From an uncultured Bacilli bacterium (GTDB taxonomy: Bacteria; Bacillota_I; Bacilli_A; RF39; UBA660), in NCBI GenBank assembly GCA_944364705.1, contig CALVWH010000017.1, forward strand, positions 1 to 25,239: 25,239 bases of DNA, read 5' to 3'. Positions 7,103 to 15,123 of this stretch are shown here, piece after piece; the first letter of the stretch is position 1; every line of letters starts with the position of its first letter. The notes below the pieces were generated by a model. It ran no database searches. It was not told where the DNA came from and worked only from the letters and a program-made list of their open reading frames with translations. The translations under genes were made by a program, and so were the position numbers.

Positions 7103-7748
7103 AATTTTAAAAAATGATTTTAAAGCAGATTATTTTCGAAAATTAGGAACGTTTGTGAAACAAGAATATGAACATAAAATGGTTTTTCCAGAATATCGTT
7201 ATATTTTTAATGCGTTAAGGTTAACGGATTATGATGAAGTGAAAGTTGTTATTTTAGGACAAGATCCTTATCATGGTTATGGAGAAGCTCATGGTCTTTC
7301 TTTTTCTGTTCGTGAAGGAGTAAAAAGACCACCTTCTTTGGATAATATTTTTAAAGAACTTTATGATGATCTTCATATTCGAAGAGAAAATAATGATTTA
7401 ACGGATTGGGCAAAACAAGGAGTTTTACTTTTAAATAGTGTGTTAACGGTAGAAAAAGATAAACCTTTATCTCATAAAGAAAAAGGTTGGGAAATTTTTA
7501 CAGATAATATTATAAAATATTTAAATCAAAGAGAAGAACCAATGGTTTTCATTTTATGGGGAAGTTATGCTAGAAGTAAAAAAGTTATGATTACCAATCC
7601 AAAGCATTATATTGTAGAATCTGCCCATCCTTCACCATTATCTGCATATCGTGGTTTTTTTGGAAGTAAACCGTTTTCTAAAACAAATCAATTTTTGATT
7701 CAAAATCATATGAAGCCTATTCAGTGGGGAGAACATATAGAAACGTAG
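7080..7748 (+). CDS. ung: Uracil-DNA glycosylase (family 1)
   Basis: Ung removes uracil from DNA, starting base-excision repair of deaminated cytosine or misincorporated dUMP. Diagnostic motifs are intact: the water-activating loop GQDPYHG (residues 60-66, catalytic D62) followed by EAHGLSFSV, the uracil-pocket segment LLLNSVLTV, and the DNA-intercalating loop HPSPLSAYRGFFG with catalytic H183, then KPFSKTN. The 222 residues are normal for the family. The start at 7080 gives MINKKWDEIL, matching the usual W-x-x-x-L beginning of Ung proteins, with GAGG about 8 bases upstream. It overlaps the end of the cold-shock-like gene by 23 bases. Confidence 0.97.
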   Translation: MINKKWDEILKNDFKADYFRKLGTFVKQEYEHKMVFPEYRYIFNALRLTDYDEVKVVILGQDPYHGYGEAHGLSFSVREGVKRPPSLDNIFKELYDDLHIRRENNDLTDWAKQGVLLLNSVLTVEKDKPLSHKEKGWEIFTDNIIKYLNQREEPMVFILWGSYARSKKVMITNPKHYIVESAHPSPLSAYRGFFGSKPFSKTNQFLIQNHMKPIQWGEHIET

Positions 7749-7774
7749 AGTATTTTTTACAAAAGTACTCTTTT
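7747..7774 (+). terminator. Possible weak terminator after ung
   Basis: AGAGTA (7747-7752, overlapping the ung stop) can pair with TACTCT (7766-7771), followed by TTT. An alternative hairpin, ACAAAAG-TACT-CTTTTGT (7759-7776), has no T-tract. Either is weak. Confidence 0.3.
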
Positions 7775-7783
7775 GTTATGCAA

Positions 7784-7830
7784 AGAAAAAAGACTGCTCA
7801 CAAGGTCCTTTGAATTCTTGTGAGTAGTCT
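7784..7830 (-). terminator. Strong intrinsic terminator of the surface operon (minus strand)
   Basis: AGACTGCTCACAAG (7791-7804) and CTTGTGAGTAGTCT (7817-7830) form a 14-bp stem with one G-T wobble and a 12-base loop. On the minus strand it is followed by a T-rich tract (TTTTTTCTTTG). It starts 2 bases after the lipoprotein stop codon and ends the four-gene operon. Confidence 0.88.
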
Positions 7831-7832
7831 AG

Positions 7833-8336
7833 TTATACATCATACGTATATTCAATACTTGTAATAAAATCATTTTCTATGATGAATTTTAAATTTGTTT
7901 TTCCTTTTGTATAAGTATATAAGTTATCTTCTTTTTTGAAGTCTTCTCCATAGGTTTTTGTCATATCTTCATAAGTATCTGATATTTTAATTCCTTCGGT
8001 GGTTTCTATTTCTTCATCTAAGAAATAAATGGATAAAATATAGTCTTTTTCATTTTCTGGATAGGTATAAATTTCATAATGATCATATGTATAAGTTTTA
8101 TCTAATCCTTCAAAGGCACAACTTTCAATTTCAGAGTAACTATTTTCTTTTCCATACTTTTCGACCTTAAATTCACTTCCTAACTCGATATTCATATGAT
8201 CATAAGTTAGAGAAAATACTTGCTCTTGATTTTTTTCTGTATTATTGTTTTGTTTCACTTCTTTATCGCTACATCCAGTAAGGATTGTACCAAAGAGTGT
8301 TATTAAAATTGTAAAATATACTATCTTTTTTTTCAT
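7833..8336 (-). CDS. Small lipoprotein of unknown function
   Basis: A 167-residue exported lipoprotein. It begins with a classical lipoprotein signal peptide (MKKKIVYFTILITLFGT) and lipobox LTGC, lipidated Cys at 22. An Asn/Lys/Gln-rich linker and a soluble domain rich in Tyr, Asp and Glu follow; two short segments, LGSEFKVEKYG and ISDTYEDMTKTYG, look like related halves of an alpha/beta repeat. No catalytic motif is evident. It is the last gene of the operon: AAAGGAGG inside the end of the SGNH gene lies 8 bases before the ATG, with a single base between the upstream stop and this start. Its position suggests an accessory role to the surface-modification enzymes, which is inference. Confidence 0.85.
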   Translation of the reverse strand: MKKKIVYFTILITLFGTILTGCSDKEVKQNNNTEKNQEQVFSLTYDHMNIELGSEFKVEKYGKENSYSEIESCAFEGLDKTYTYDHYEIYTYPENEKDYILSIYFLDEEIETTEGIKISDTYEDMTKTYGEDFKKEDNLYTYTKGKTNLKFIIENDFITSIEYTYDV

Positions 8337-8337
8337 T

Positions 8338-9345
8338 TTATTCCTCCTTTATAGCTTTATAATACTCTTTTAATTTTTGATTATAAATTTGGCTGATTTC
8401 TTTATTTTCACGATAATCGGTTAAAGAATAGTTTTCTTTTAATATTTTTGAAAAGTATTTGGATAATTTTGTTGCGCCACTTAAATTTAAATGAAGACCA
8501 CCATCGTAAGTATCTTTTTGAAAATCTAATCCAATTTGATCGATTTGGCTGGTGAAATTATAATAATCTAGATTATGTTTTTCTGCATATTCTTCTATTT
8601 GTTTGTCATATTCTTCATACCAATAAGGATATAGACTAGGTGCTTTAATTAAAATAAGCTTTATGTTATTTTCTTTGCAAAGATCCACGATTTTATCTAA
8701 ATATTCATAAGTATTTTCCTTAAATTCATAATTTGGTAGTCTTTTTTTGGTTGGTAAATTTTTTACTGGTTTTACGTTTTTATTAATTAAAAAACCATTA
8801 TGAGTAATTTTCTTTTTTTTGAATAAATATTTAAAATCTTCTTCGGTTAAGGTAGAGAATCTAGAATGATATCTTAAAATTGGAAATAGATAAGATAAGA
8901 AATCTTCTTCTTCTAACATAGAAGCTTTGATAATTTCGATTTTTTCTTTGGACCATTTCATTTGATCTAACATTAATCGGTTATAGGCTTCACTAACTGG
9001 TTTGTCATATCGCATGGCATTAACATTAAACACAACAATTTTAGGAGTTTCATATTTTAAAGTTTCTTTGAGTAGTCCATATGATTGCCAAATTAATTGT
9101 TGACTGTTTCCACGAACATAAGAAGTAATTCCTTCTTCTTCATAAAGGATCATTGGCGAAAAATTCGCATAAACTTCACAATCACCGATAAAGATTACTT
9201 CATGATTTTTTTCTTCTTCGTAATATTCTCTAGTAAAAGATCCTTCTACTAAATCTGTCATGTATTTTGGTGAAAGCAATTTTGTTGTAAAATGGAGGAT
9301 GACTATGAATATAAGAAAAATAACTGTAACTTTAATATATTTCAT
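8338..9345 (-). CDS. Membrane-anchored SGNH-hydrolase-like protein (MBOAT partner)
   Basis: A 335-residue protein with an N-terminal membrane anchor (residues 4-22) and an extracytoplasmic domain of SGNH/GDSL fold, the kind that often accompanies MBOAT acyltransferases (compare DltD, AlgJ/AlgX). The block I motif is FIGDCEVYANFSP (52-64), with Cys56 where the catalytic Ser of GDS normally sits. Block V is present as YDGGLHLNLSGA, giving D281 and H285. Other conserved-looking parts are IVVFNVNAMRYD and NIKLILIKAPSLYP. It may transfer or remove acyl groups on a surface polymer; substrate unknown. From my knowledge, GDCEVY-type proteins exist in gut Firmicutes, so Cys may be normal for this subfamily. 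AAGGAGG lies 4 bases before the start and overlaps the MBOAT stop region. Confidence 0.82.
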   Translation of the reverse strand: MKYIKVTVIFLIFIVILHFTTKLLSPKYMTDLVEGSFTREYYEEEKNHEVIFIGDCEVYANFSPMILYEEEGITSYVRGNSQQLIWQSYGLLKETLKYETPKIVVFNVNAMRYDKPVSEAYNRLMLDQMKWSKEKIEIIKASMLEEEDFLSYLFPILRYHSRFSTLTEEDFKYLFKKKKITHNGFLINKNVKPVKNLPTKKRLPNYEFKENTYEYLDKIVDLCKENNIKLILIKAPSLYPYWYEEYDKQIEEYAEKHNLDYYNFTSQIDQIGLDFQKDTYDGGLHLNLSGATKLSKYFSKILKENYSLTDYRENKEISQIYNQKLKEYYKAIKEE

Positions 9346-9354
9346 AACGCCTCC

Positions 9355-10632
9355 TTAAAATTTACTATAAATAAATTCATTTACGTCAAAACCTAAACCA
9401 TAAATTCCAAAAACTAAAATAAGGAATACAAAAGAACATAGGATGAAGGTTTTGGTTGGAATTTTTTTTCTTTTTAACCAATGGTTAATTTTTTGCATAT
9501 TCATATCATAAATAATTAATAAGAAGATGGATAAAAGAAAAACAAGGATATTTGGTAAATCTAATCCGAGATTTAAAATGTTAGAAAAGAAATCGGAATA
9601 ATTGAAGGTTGTAAAGATGGTTCCTAACATTTTTAATGCTTCTGTACTTGTTGGGTAAATGAAGAATATCCAAAGAAGAGAAACGATGAGGAAATTAATT
9701 GCTCTATTGATCCATTTAAATTTGCTTTTTGTTTTTGGTGTAAATGCAACGAGAATTCCATGAAATAATCCCCATAGAAAATAATTGATTCCATGCCATA
9801 AACCAGAAATAACAAAAGTGATGATGATGTTGAATTTGTTTCGAATTTTACTGCATCGATTTCCTCCAAGAGGAATGTATACGTAATCTTTTAACCAATT
9901 ACTTAAAGTCATATGCCAACGATGCCAAAAGTCTTTTAGATTTTCTGCAAGATACGGTACCTTAAAGTTTTCTGGTAATTCGATTCCTAAGATTTTACTA
10001 AAACCAAGAACGATATCAATTCCACCACTAAAATCGGTGTAAAGTTGAATGGAATATAAGAATAATGCGAATAAGACAAAAGCACCAGTGTCGTGATTAT
10101 TTGTAATGGTAGCAATTAAAATGCCTGCTCTTCCAGCAATTACTAATTTTTTGAATAGTCCCCAAACGATTCGTAAAAGTCCGTGAAATACGTTGCTTTC
10201 TGTGATTTTTCTTTTTGCAAATAATGTGGTTTTGATTTGATCGTATCGACTAATTGGACCAATAAATAAATAGGGGATATAAAGAACATAGAGTAAGTAA
10301 TGATATAAATTATGTTCTGCATCATATTTTCCTTTATATACATCAATGAAGTAGGAAAGAATTTGAAAGGTATAATAGGAAATTCCTAAAGGAACGATGA
10401 TGGAGTTTTTGACAAGATGAAAGAAAGAATTATATAAGTATAATTTAAAAAAGATTAAGATGGATAAATTTACGAAAATGGTTATCCAAAAAAGAAATTT
10501 ATTTTTCTTTTTTTCAAGGTATTTGGCAGCAAAGAACGTTGTGAGTGAACTAAAAAGGATATAGAAAAGATTGGTGATTCCAAAGCTTGCATAAATAAGA
10601 ATGCTAAAGATAAATAAGAAAAGATTCATCAT
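9355..10632 (-). CDS. MBOAT-family membrane O-acyltransferase (DltB/AlgI type)
   Basis: A polytopic membrane protein of the MBOAT family, which moves acyl groups across the membrane onto extracellular polysaccharides or teichoic acids. Signature motifs (numbered from ATG 10632): PLGISYYTFQ (81-90), TDFSGGIDI (199-207), ENFKVPYLAENLKDFWHRWH (221-240), TLSNWLKDYVYIPLGGNR and LWHG with the presumed catalytic H280, then LWGLFHG. The frame extends to GTG 10647, but no ribosome site favours it. The ATG at 10632 overlaps the upstream TGA (ATGA), implying translational coupling, so I prefer it; ATG 10629 is also possible. Length (425) is normal. No dltA or dltC gene is in the window, so D-alanylation specifically is not supported. 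Confidence 0.92.
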   Translation of the reverse strand: MMNLFLFIFSILIYASFGITNLFYILFSSLTTFFAAKYLEKKKNKFLFWITIFVNLSILIFFKLYLYNSFFHLVKNSIIVPLGISYYTFQILSYFIDVYKGKYDAEHNLYHYLLYVLYIPYLFIGPISRYDQIKTTLFAKRKITESNVFHGLLRIVWGLFKKLVIAGRAGILIATITNNHDTGAFVLFALFLYSIQLYTDFSGGIDIVLGFSKILGIELPENFKVPYLAENLKDFWHRWHMTLSNWLKDYVYIPLGGNRCSKIRNKFNIIITFVISGLWHGINYFLWGLFHGILVAFTPKTKSKFKWINRAINFLIVSLLWIFFIYPTSTEALKMLGTIFTTFNYSDFFSNILNLGLDLPNILVFLLSIFLLIIYDMNMQKINHWLKRKKIPTKTFILCSFVFLILVFGIYGLGFDVNEFIYSKF

Positions 10633-12272
10633 TCTGCTTTTGGCCACTTACTATGATCCCAATCTCTTCCTTGTAAATGTGCTAAACGTTCGGCATCGGT
10701 AGCTGCACTAATCATATTATGTCTATCCGTTGGTGTAGAATCTGAATGTCTCCATACACCATTAATTTTCACTAAATTCCAATAATGAGATTTATCGGTT
10801 GTCCATATGAGCATGACTTCATATCCTTTTTGTTCTAATAATGCTTTATAAATTTCTGCGTGTACGACGCAATTTCCTGCTTTATTTGTTAGTCCATACC
10901 AAATAGGATCTGGATTACCATAATTGGAGTTATATCTGATGTTGTTATGTACCCACCTTCGAATTTCTTCATAATTTCCACTTAAAGTAGAAGCTACTTC
11001 TCTTATTTTTTGATTGGTATCTTCCTGGTCATGATTTACGATTATTTTTCTTTTCTTTGAAACGGTATTTCCTACTTTATCGGTTGCGGTATAAGTGACA
11101 TAATATGTTCCATATTTTGAGGTTGTAAAACCATTGGTTTGTATTTGAACGGAAACGTTTCCATCATGTTCATCCCAAGCGGATACTCCTTTATATAAAT
11201 CAACGTTTGTATATTTGTTTACCGTTAATGCATTTAACCCGTATAGGTTTGGTGCTTCGGTATCTTTTCGAATGGTTAAATTTGCTGTTTTTGTGGTTAC
11301 GTTGTTATATTTATCTATGGCTTCAATAGTAATGGTTTGTGTACCAATTTTGGTATAATCGATTTCGGTTTTTAATGTAGTTGTAACTTCAGAGGAAGCA
11401 TCGTGGACACTTTTGATAAATGCTTCTTTTCCATTTACGGTTTGGTCGTCATAAATGGTTACGTCTTGAAGTTCTAAATCTGGTCCTTTGGTATCTTGAA
11501 CTTTAATTTTGCTTGTGAATTCGTTATTTCCATAACGAATTTTAATTTCATAATCTCCAACACCAGAATTGTTGATGTGATCGATTTCTTCTTGCTTGAT
11601 TAAATCCCCATATTTTTCTGGTTCATAGAGTAAATCTTGTTTGGTTAATGGATTTCCTAATTCTACTTGAAGAGTTGGTTTTATTAAAGATATTTTTAAA
11701 TTACATTCTTTTTCGGTAATGTTGTTATATTGATCTTTTACAAGAATCGTTACTTTGTAATCTTTATAATCTTTGATTTCTATTTTTTCTTTTAGTTCTA
11801 CGGTCATTTTTGATAAGTCTTCTTTTGATACAATGAAATCTTCTGGATTAATTTGATAATCTAAACTTTGAACAACATCTTGAAATTTTACTTTTGGTGG
11901 AGTGGTATCTACAAGATTAAGTGTGACTTTTTTTTCTCCAAATAGGGTATCGATAAGAATTTGATGTTTTCCTACTTTATTGAAATTGATTTTTTTCATA
12001 TCGGTTTTTAATTTTGATCCAGCAAAGACAAATTCGTGTTTATAAAAATCTTTTAATTCGATATTTTTTGTTCCAATTTCCATTGTGGTTTCTTTCTTTA
12101 ATCCGAAGAAAGAAAAGAATAGGATTGCTGAAATGACGATAAGGATGGATAGGATACCTAAAATGGTTTTTATAATTTTTTTTCTTTTGTTTTTTTCTGA
12201 TAAATTTAATTCTTTTCCACAATGTTCACAAACTTTATTTTTCGTTTGTTGATGACAATGAGGACACTCCAT
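10629..12272 (-). CDS. Zinc ribbon / membrane / Ig-like repeat / transglutaminase-like protein
   Basis: A 547-residue modular protein, first gene of the surface operon. Order: a cytoplasmic zinc ribbon (C3, C6, C15, C18); one membrane helix (about 35-57); several extracellular Ig-like modules (about 60-415) of the DUF5011/bacterial Ig type, seen in repeated phrases such as VDTTPPKVKF, DTKGPDLEL and KDTEAPNLYG, and in YVTYTATDKVGNTVSKKRKI; and a C-terminal transglutaminase-like domain (about 425-547). The likely triad is C468 (AGNCVVHAEIY), H496 (SHYWNLVKING) and D511 (WRHSDSTPT). Such domains act as cysteine peptidases or crosslinking enzymes on the cell surface; the substrate is unknown. GGGAGGAAG precedes the ATG and a consensus promoter lies at 12298-12326. 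Confidence 0.88.
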   Translation of the reverse strand: MECPHCHQQTKNKVCEHCGKELNLSEKNKRKKIIKTILGILSILIVISAILFFSFFGLKKETTMEIGTKNIELKDFYKHEFVFAGSKLKTDMKKINFNKVGKHQILIDTLFGEKKVTLNLVDTTPPKVKFQDVVQSLDYQINPEDFIVSKEDLSKMTVELKEKIEIKDYKDYKVTILVKDQYNNITEKECNLKISLIKPTLQVELGNPLTKQDLLYEPEKYGDLIKQEEIDHINNSGVGDYEIKIRYGNNEFTSKIKVQDTKGPDLELQDVTIYDDQTVNGKEAFIKSVHDASSEVTTTLKTEIDYTKIGTQTITIEAIDKYNNVTTKTANLTIRKDTEAPNLYGLNALTVNKYTNVDLYKGVSAWDEHDGNVSVQIQTNGFTTSKYGTYYVTYTATDKVGNTVSKKRKIIVNHDQEDTNQKIREVASTLSGNYEEIRRWVHNNIRYNSNYGNPDPIWYGLTNKAGNCVVHAEIYKALLEQKGYEVMLIWTTDKSHYWNLVKINGVWRHSDSTPTDRHNMISAATDAERLAHLQGRDWDHSKWPKAE

Positions 12273-12297
12273 ACTACTTCCTCCCTACTTTATTTAT

Positions 12298-12326
12298 ATT
12301 ATAAATGTTTTAACTTTCTTTGTAAA
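12298..12326 (-). promoter_or_regulatory. Promoter of the four-gene surface operon
   Basis: On the minus strand TTTACA (12321-12326) and TATAAT (12298-12303) are 17 bases apart, about 26 bases before the start codon: a strong housekeeping-type promoter. Confidence 0.82.
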
Positions 12327-12368
12327 GAAATCCTATAAGAATTTGTTTTTTTAGAAAAAAATGTCATA

Positions 12369-12396
12369 TTGATTTTCAAGAAAAAAATGTTATAAT
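12369..12396 (+). promoter_or_regulatory. Promoter of the SH3/M15 peptidase gene
   Basis: TTGATT (12369-12374), 16-base spacer, TATAAT (12391-12396) with an upstream TG forming an extended -10 (TGTTATAAT). It is back-to-back with the operon promoter at 12298-12326. Confidence 0.75.
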
Positions 12397-12430
12397 AAGG
12401 TCAAGAAAGTTTATGTAGGAGGGGACCTTT

Positions 12431-13570
12431 ATGAAGAAAATAAAAATGGAAATTATGCTTTTCATTTCTTTGATGGGCGTATTTGCACTTTTCTTTTTCA
12501 TTTTGACGCTTCATCAATATATGGAAATCGATCGATCGAAAATTTTCAGTCAGGATGTTGACCCTTTACCAATGAAAAAACCTACAGTATTAGAAAGTGG
12601 ATTTGAGCTTCCGGTAGAGGGTGCAACTGGATATGCATCCATTTCTTTAAATGTTCGTGAGAATGTAGATGATTTTTCTAATGTTGTATTACAGTTAAAT
12701 CCTGGGGACGGATTTGTGATTTTAGAGGAGACTGGGGATTTTTGGAAAATTAGACGATTGAATCAAGAAGGTTATGTTCGTCATAAAAATTGTCTTATTA
12801 ATTTGCCAGATGTCATGCCTTCTATCATTTATAATATTTCGAATTCTAAAGCATCATTAATGAAATCTTTAGGAAAAAACATTCCCAATATTACAGGGCA
12901 AAAGCTTTATGATGTCTATGATTTTAATGAACGATTGAATCGAGAAGAATACGCGGTTCCTGTTTTATATTCTATGGCCAAAAAAATTGCGGTAGCGCAA
13001 AGAAAAGCATTAGAAAATAAGAATACTTTAGTTATTTATGAGGCATTTAGACCAGCAGATGTTCAAAAAGCGGTCGTAAGTAACTTGATGAATTTAGCAA
13101 GCCAAGATATGGAAGTCAAAGAAGGTATTTCAAGAAGTCCATGGTCGACGACTTGGTTTATCAATACTGGAGTATCGAATCATCAAAAAGGATTAGCGAT
13201 TGATGTTAGTTTAGCAAAAGTAATCGATACTTCTAAAGACCAAATTGGTGATTATGAATATCAAAAGATAGAGGAATATGAGGAATATGAAATGCCTACA
13301 CCGATGCATGAATTAAGTGTTCTTGCAGTAAGATTTACGGTTCCAATTTCGTCTGCTTCTAAAACTGCATGGCAAACAGCTACTTTTACGGATTCTATGA
13401 ATACACCAGCGAAAGAGTTACAAACGTATTGTACGGATGCAGGATTAACGCCACTTGCAAGTGAATGGTGGCATTATAATGATTTGGATTCGGTAAGTGA
13501 AGAAAATGGAACTGGAAACTTTTATATTACGGAGATTTATAGTCAAGTACCAAAACGTAGCGAAAGTTAA
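12431..13570 (+). CDS. Membrane-anchored SH3-domain M15 D,D-peptidase (VanX/VanY type)
   Basis: A 379-residue cell-wall enzyme. An N-terminal membrane helix (about 7-27) anchors it outside; a bacterial SH3 domain follows (about 70-122: SLNVRENVDD, VILEETGDFWKIRR, GYVRHKNC); the rest is an M15-family zinc D,D-dipeptidase/carboxypeptidase domain. Zinc and catalytic residues are visible: YEAFRP with R207, SNHQKGLAIDVSL with H251 and D258, and EWWH with E345 and H348. Such enzymes cut D-Ala-D-Ala or the terminal D-Ala of peptidoglycan precursors or stems. Without van regulatory or ligase genes nearby, ordinary wall maturation is a better guess than glycopeptide resistance. AGGAGG lies upstream of the ATG. 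It is monocistronic from the promoter at 12369-12396. Confidence 0.9.
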   Translation: MKKIKMEIMLFISLMGVFALFFFILTLHQYMEIDRSKIFSQDVDPLPMKKPTVLESGFELPVEGATGYASISLNVRENVDDFSNVVLQLNPGDGFVILEETGDFWKIRRLNQEGYVRHKNCLINLPDVMPSIIYNISNSKASLMKSLGKNIPNITGQKLYDVYDFNERLNREEYAVPVLYSMAKKIAVAQRKALENKNTLVIYEAFRPADVQKAVVSNLMNLASQDMEVKEGISRSPWSTTWFINTGVSNHQKGLAIDVSLAKVIDTSKDQIGDYEYQKIEEYEEYEMPTPMHELSVLAVRFTVPISSASKTAWQTATFTDSMNTPAKELQTYCTDAGLTPLASEWWHYNDLDSVSEENGTGNFYITEIYSQVPKRSES

Positions 13571-13758
13571 TAGATGAAAGAATTTCATATGTATTTTATA
13601 AATTATTTCAAATTAAGAAAATTAACTAGTTGAAATTAATTTAATTTTATATAAAAGGTAATATAATTGATAAATAATGAAAGATGTAAAGCAATAGTAA
13701 AAAAATATATTTTAATTTTTCTAAATCTAATAGGAAAAAATTGCTTTCTCTTTTTTTT
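13571..13758. other. A/T-rich intergenic stretch with a weak imperfect hairpin
   Basis: No convincing gene. ATTATTTCAA (13602-13611) pairs imperfectly with TTGAAATTAAT (13630-13640) and is followed by TTAATTTTAT, possibly a poor terminator for the peptidase gene. A hydrophobic 34-codon frame from TTG 13668 is judged to be chance. Confidence 0.3.
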
Positions 13759-13767
13759 TGGTATAAA
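13759..13767 (+). promoter_or_regulatory. Extended -10 promoter of tilS
   Basis: TG-G-TATAAA (13759-13767), about 22 bases before the tilS start. A TTGCTT at 13741-13746 is only 15 bases upstream of the -10 box, so the extended -10 is the better evidence. Confidence 0.5.
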
Positions 13768-13788
13768 ATAGGAGTAGAAGGTGAAAGA

Positions 13789-15108
13789 ATGGAAGAGGCT
13801 TTAAATTATTTAAAAAAATTTATTCATTATGGAGATAATATTGTTGTAGCAGTATCTGGTGGGCCAGACTCTATGGCACTTTTGACGTTAGTAAACGAAA
13901 TCAAAAAAAATTTAGATATTGGAATTATTTGTGCCCATGTCAATCATAATGTAAGAGAAGAATCCGCTTACGAAAAAAAATTCGTAGAAGAATATTGTGA
14001 TCAAAATCACATTATTTTTGAATATATGAAGATTGAAAATTATGGAGACGATAATTTCCATAACGAAGCAAGAACCAAAAGATATCACTATTTTGAACAA
14101 ATCGTAAAAAAATATAATGCCCATTATTTACTTACTGCTCATCATGCCGATGACTTGATGGAAACCATATTAATGCGATTAGTAAGAGGATCAACTTTAA
14201 GAGGATATAGTGGATTTTCTAAAGTCGTTCCAATGGAAGGATATCAAATTATTCGCCCTTTAATTCAAGTACCAAAAACAGATATTTATGAATATTGTAA
14301 AAAAAATAAAATCGAATTTGTTCAAGATAAATCAAACGACAAAGATATTTATACAAGAAATCGTTTTCGTAAATATGTCGTTCCAACTCTTCGAAAAGAA
14401 AATCCTGAAGTAGAAAAAAAATTTTATAAATTTAGTACCTTACTGTTAGAATATGATCATTTTATTGATGATATTGTAAAAGAAAAAATGAACGATATTT
14501 ATAAACAAAACGTATTAAATATCGAAAAATTCAAAAAAGAAAAGCATATTATTCAGTTAAAAATTATATATTCTTTATTAGAACAATTTTATCAAGAAGA
14601 TTTAATGTTATTAACCGATAAACATGCAGAATTAATTTTGAATTTAATCAATTCCGATAAACCAAATTTAAAAATTCATTTACCAAATAATGTGATTGCT
14701 AAAAAAGCATACGATGTCTTTACTCTAGAAAAAGAAAGAGAAGGAGAAAAAGACTACGAAATTGAAATGCTTCATTATGCAAACTTACCAAATGGACATA
14801 ACATTCAAAGAATCGCTTCTACGATTGAAAATGGAAACGATATCTGTCGATTAAATTCAAAAGAAGTAAAACTTCCCCTTTATATTCGCAATCGAAAAGA
14901 AGGCGATAAAATGATGGTTAAAGGAATGATTGGAAGCAAAAAAATTAAAGAAATTTTTATTGAAAATAAAATAACTCCAGAAGAGAGAGAAGTCTGGCCA
15001 GTAGTCGTAGATGCAATGGAAAGAATTGTTTGGCTTCCTGGGCTAAAAAAATCAAAATTTGATAAACAAAATAATGAAAAGTATGATATAATACTTAAGT
15101 ACTATTAA
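13789..15108 (+). CDS. tilS: tRNA(Ile)-lysidine synthetase
   Basis: TilS joins lysine to C34 of the CAU-anticodon tRNA(Ile), using ATP, so that it reads AUA and is charged with isoleucine; this is essential in most bacteria. The N-type PP-loop is SGGPDSMALL (residues 23-32). Further family segments are HVNHNVREES, the LTAHHADDLMETILMRLVRGS region and NDKDIYTRNRFR; the C-terminal TilS domain includes PLYIRNRKEGDKM and a WLPGLKKSKF ending. The frame is open to a TTG at 13741, but AAGGTGA (just upstream) and the typical beginning favour ATG 13789, giving 439 residues, normal for the family. It is followed by ftsH after 15 bases; the hpt gene found between them in Bacillus is absent here. Confidence 0.96.
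   Translation: MEEALNYLKKFIHYGDNIVVAVSGGPDSMALLTLVNEIKKNLDIGIICAHVNHNVREESAYEKKFVEEYCDQNHIIFEYMKIENYGDDNFHNEARTKRYHYFEQIVKKYNAHYLLTAHHADDLMETILMRLVRGSTLRGYSGFSKVVPMEGYQIIRPLIQVPKTDIYEYCKKNKIEFVQDKSNDKDIYTRNRFRKYVVPTLRKENPEVEKKFYKFSTLLLEYDHFIDDIVKEKMNDIYKQNVLNIEKFKKEKHIIQLKIIYSLLEQFYQEDLMLLTDKHAELILNLINSDKPNLKIHLPNNVIAKKAYDVFTLEKEREGEKDYEIEMLHYANLPNGHNIQRIASTIENGNDICRLNSKEVKLPLYIRNRKEGDKMMVKGMIGSKKIKEIFIENKITPEEREVWPVVVDAMERIVWLPGLKKSKFDKQNNEKYDIILKYY
15084..15092 (+). promoter_or_regulatory. Extended -10 promoter of ftsH inside the end of tilS
   Basis: TG-A-TATAAT (15084-15092) lies within the last codons of tilS, 31 bases before the ftsH start. No -35 box is visible at 17 bases. It is followed by a 10-base palindrome, TACTTAAGTA (15092-15101). 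ftsH may thus be expressed both from here and by read-through from tilS. Confidence 0.45.
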
Positions 15109-15123
15109 GAAAGGAGCAAATGA

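Noticed and set aside
9355..10632. DltB of a D-alanylation operon
   Set aside because: MBOAT motifs are shared by several acyl-transfer systems and no dltA or dltC gene is in the window.
12431..13570. Glycopeptide resistance gene (vanX/vanY)
   Set aside because: The M15 motifs are real, but no vanH/vanA-type ligase or VanRS regulators are present, so normal wall metabolism is more likely.
13668..13772. 34-codon hydrophobic frame from TTG before tilS (begins with INNERCKAIVKKYI)
   Set aside because: Poor ribosome site, TTG start, low-complexity A/T-rich DNA and overlap with the tilS promoter make chance the simpler explanation.
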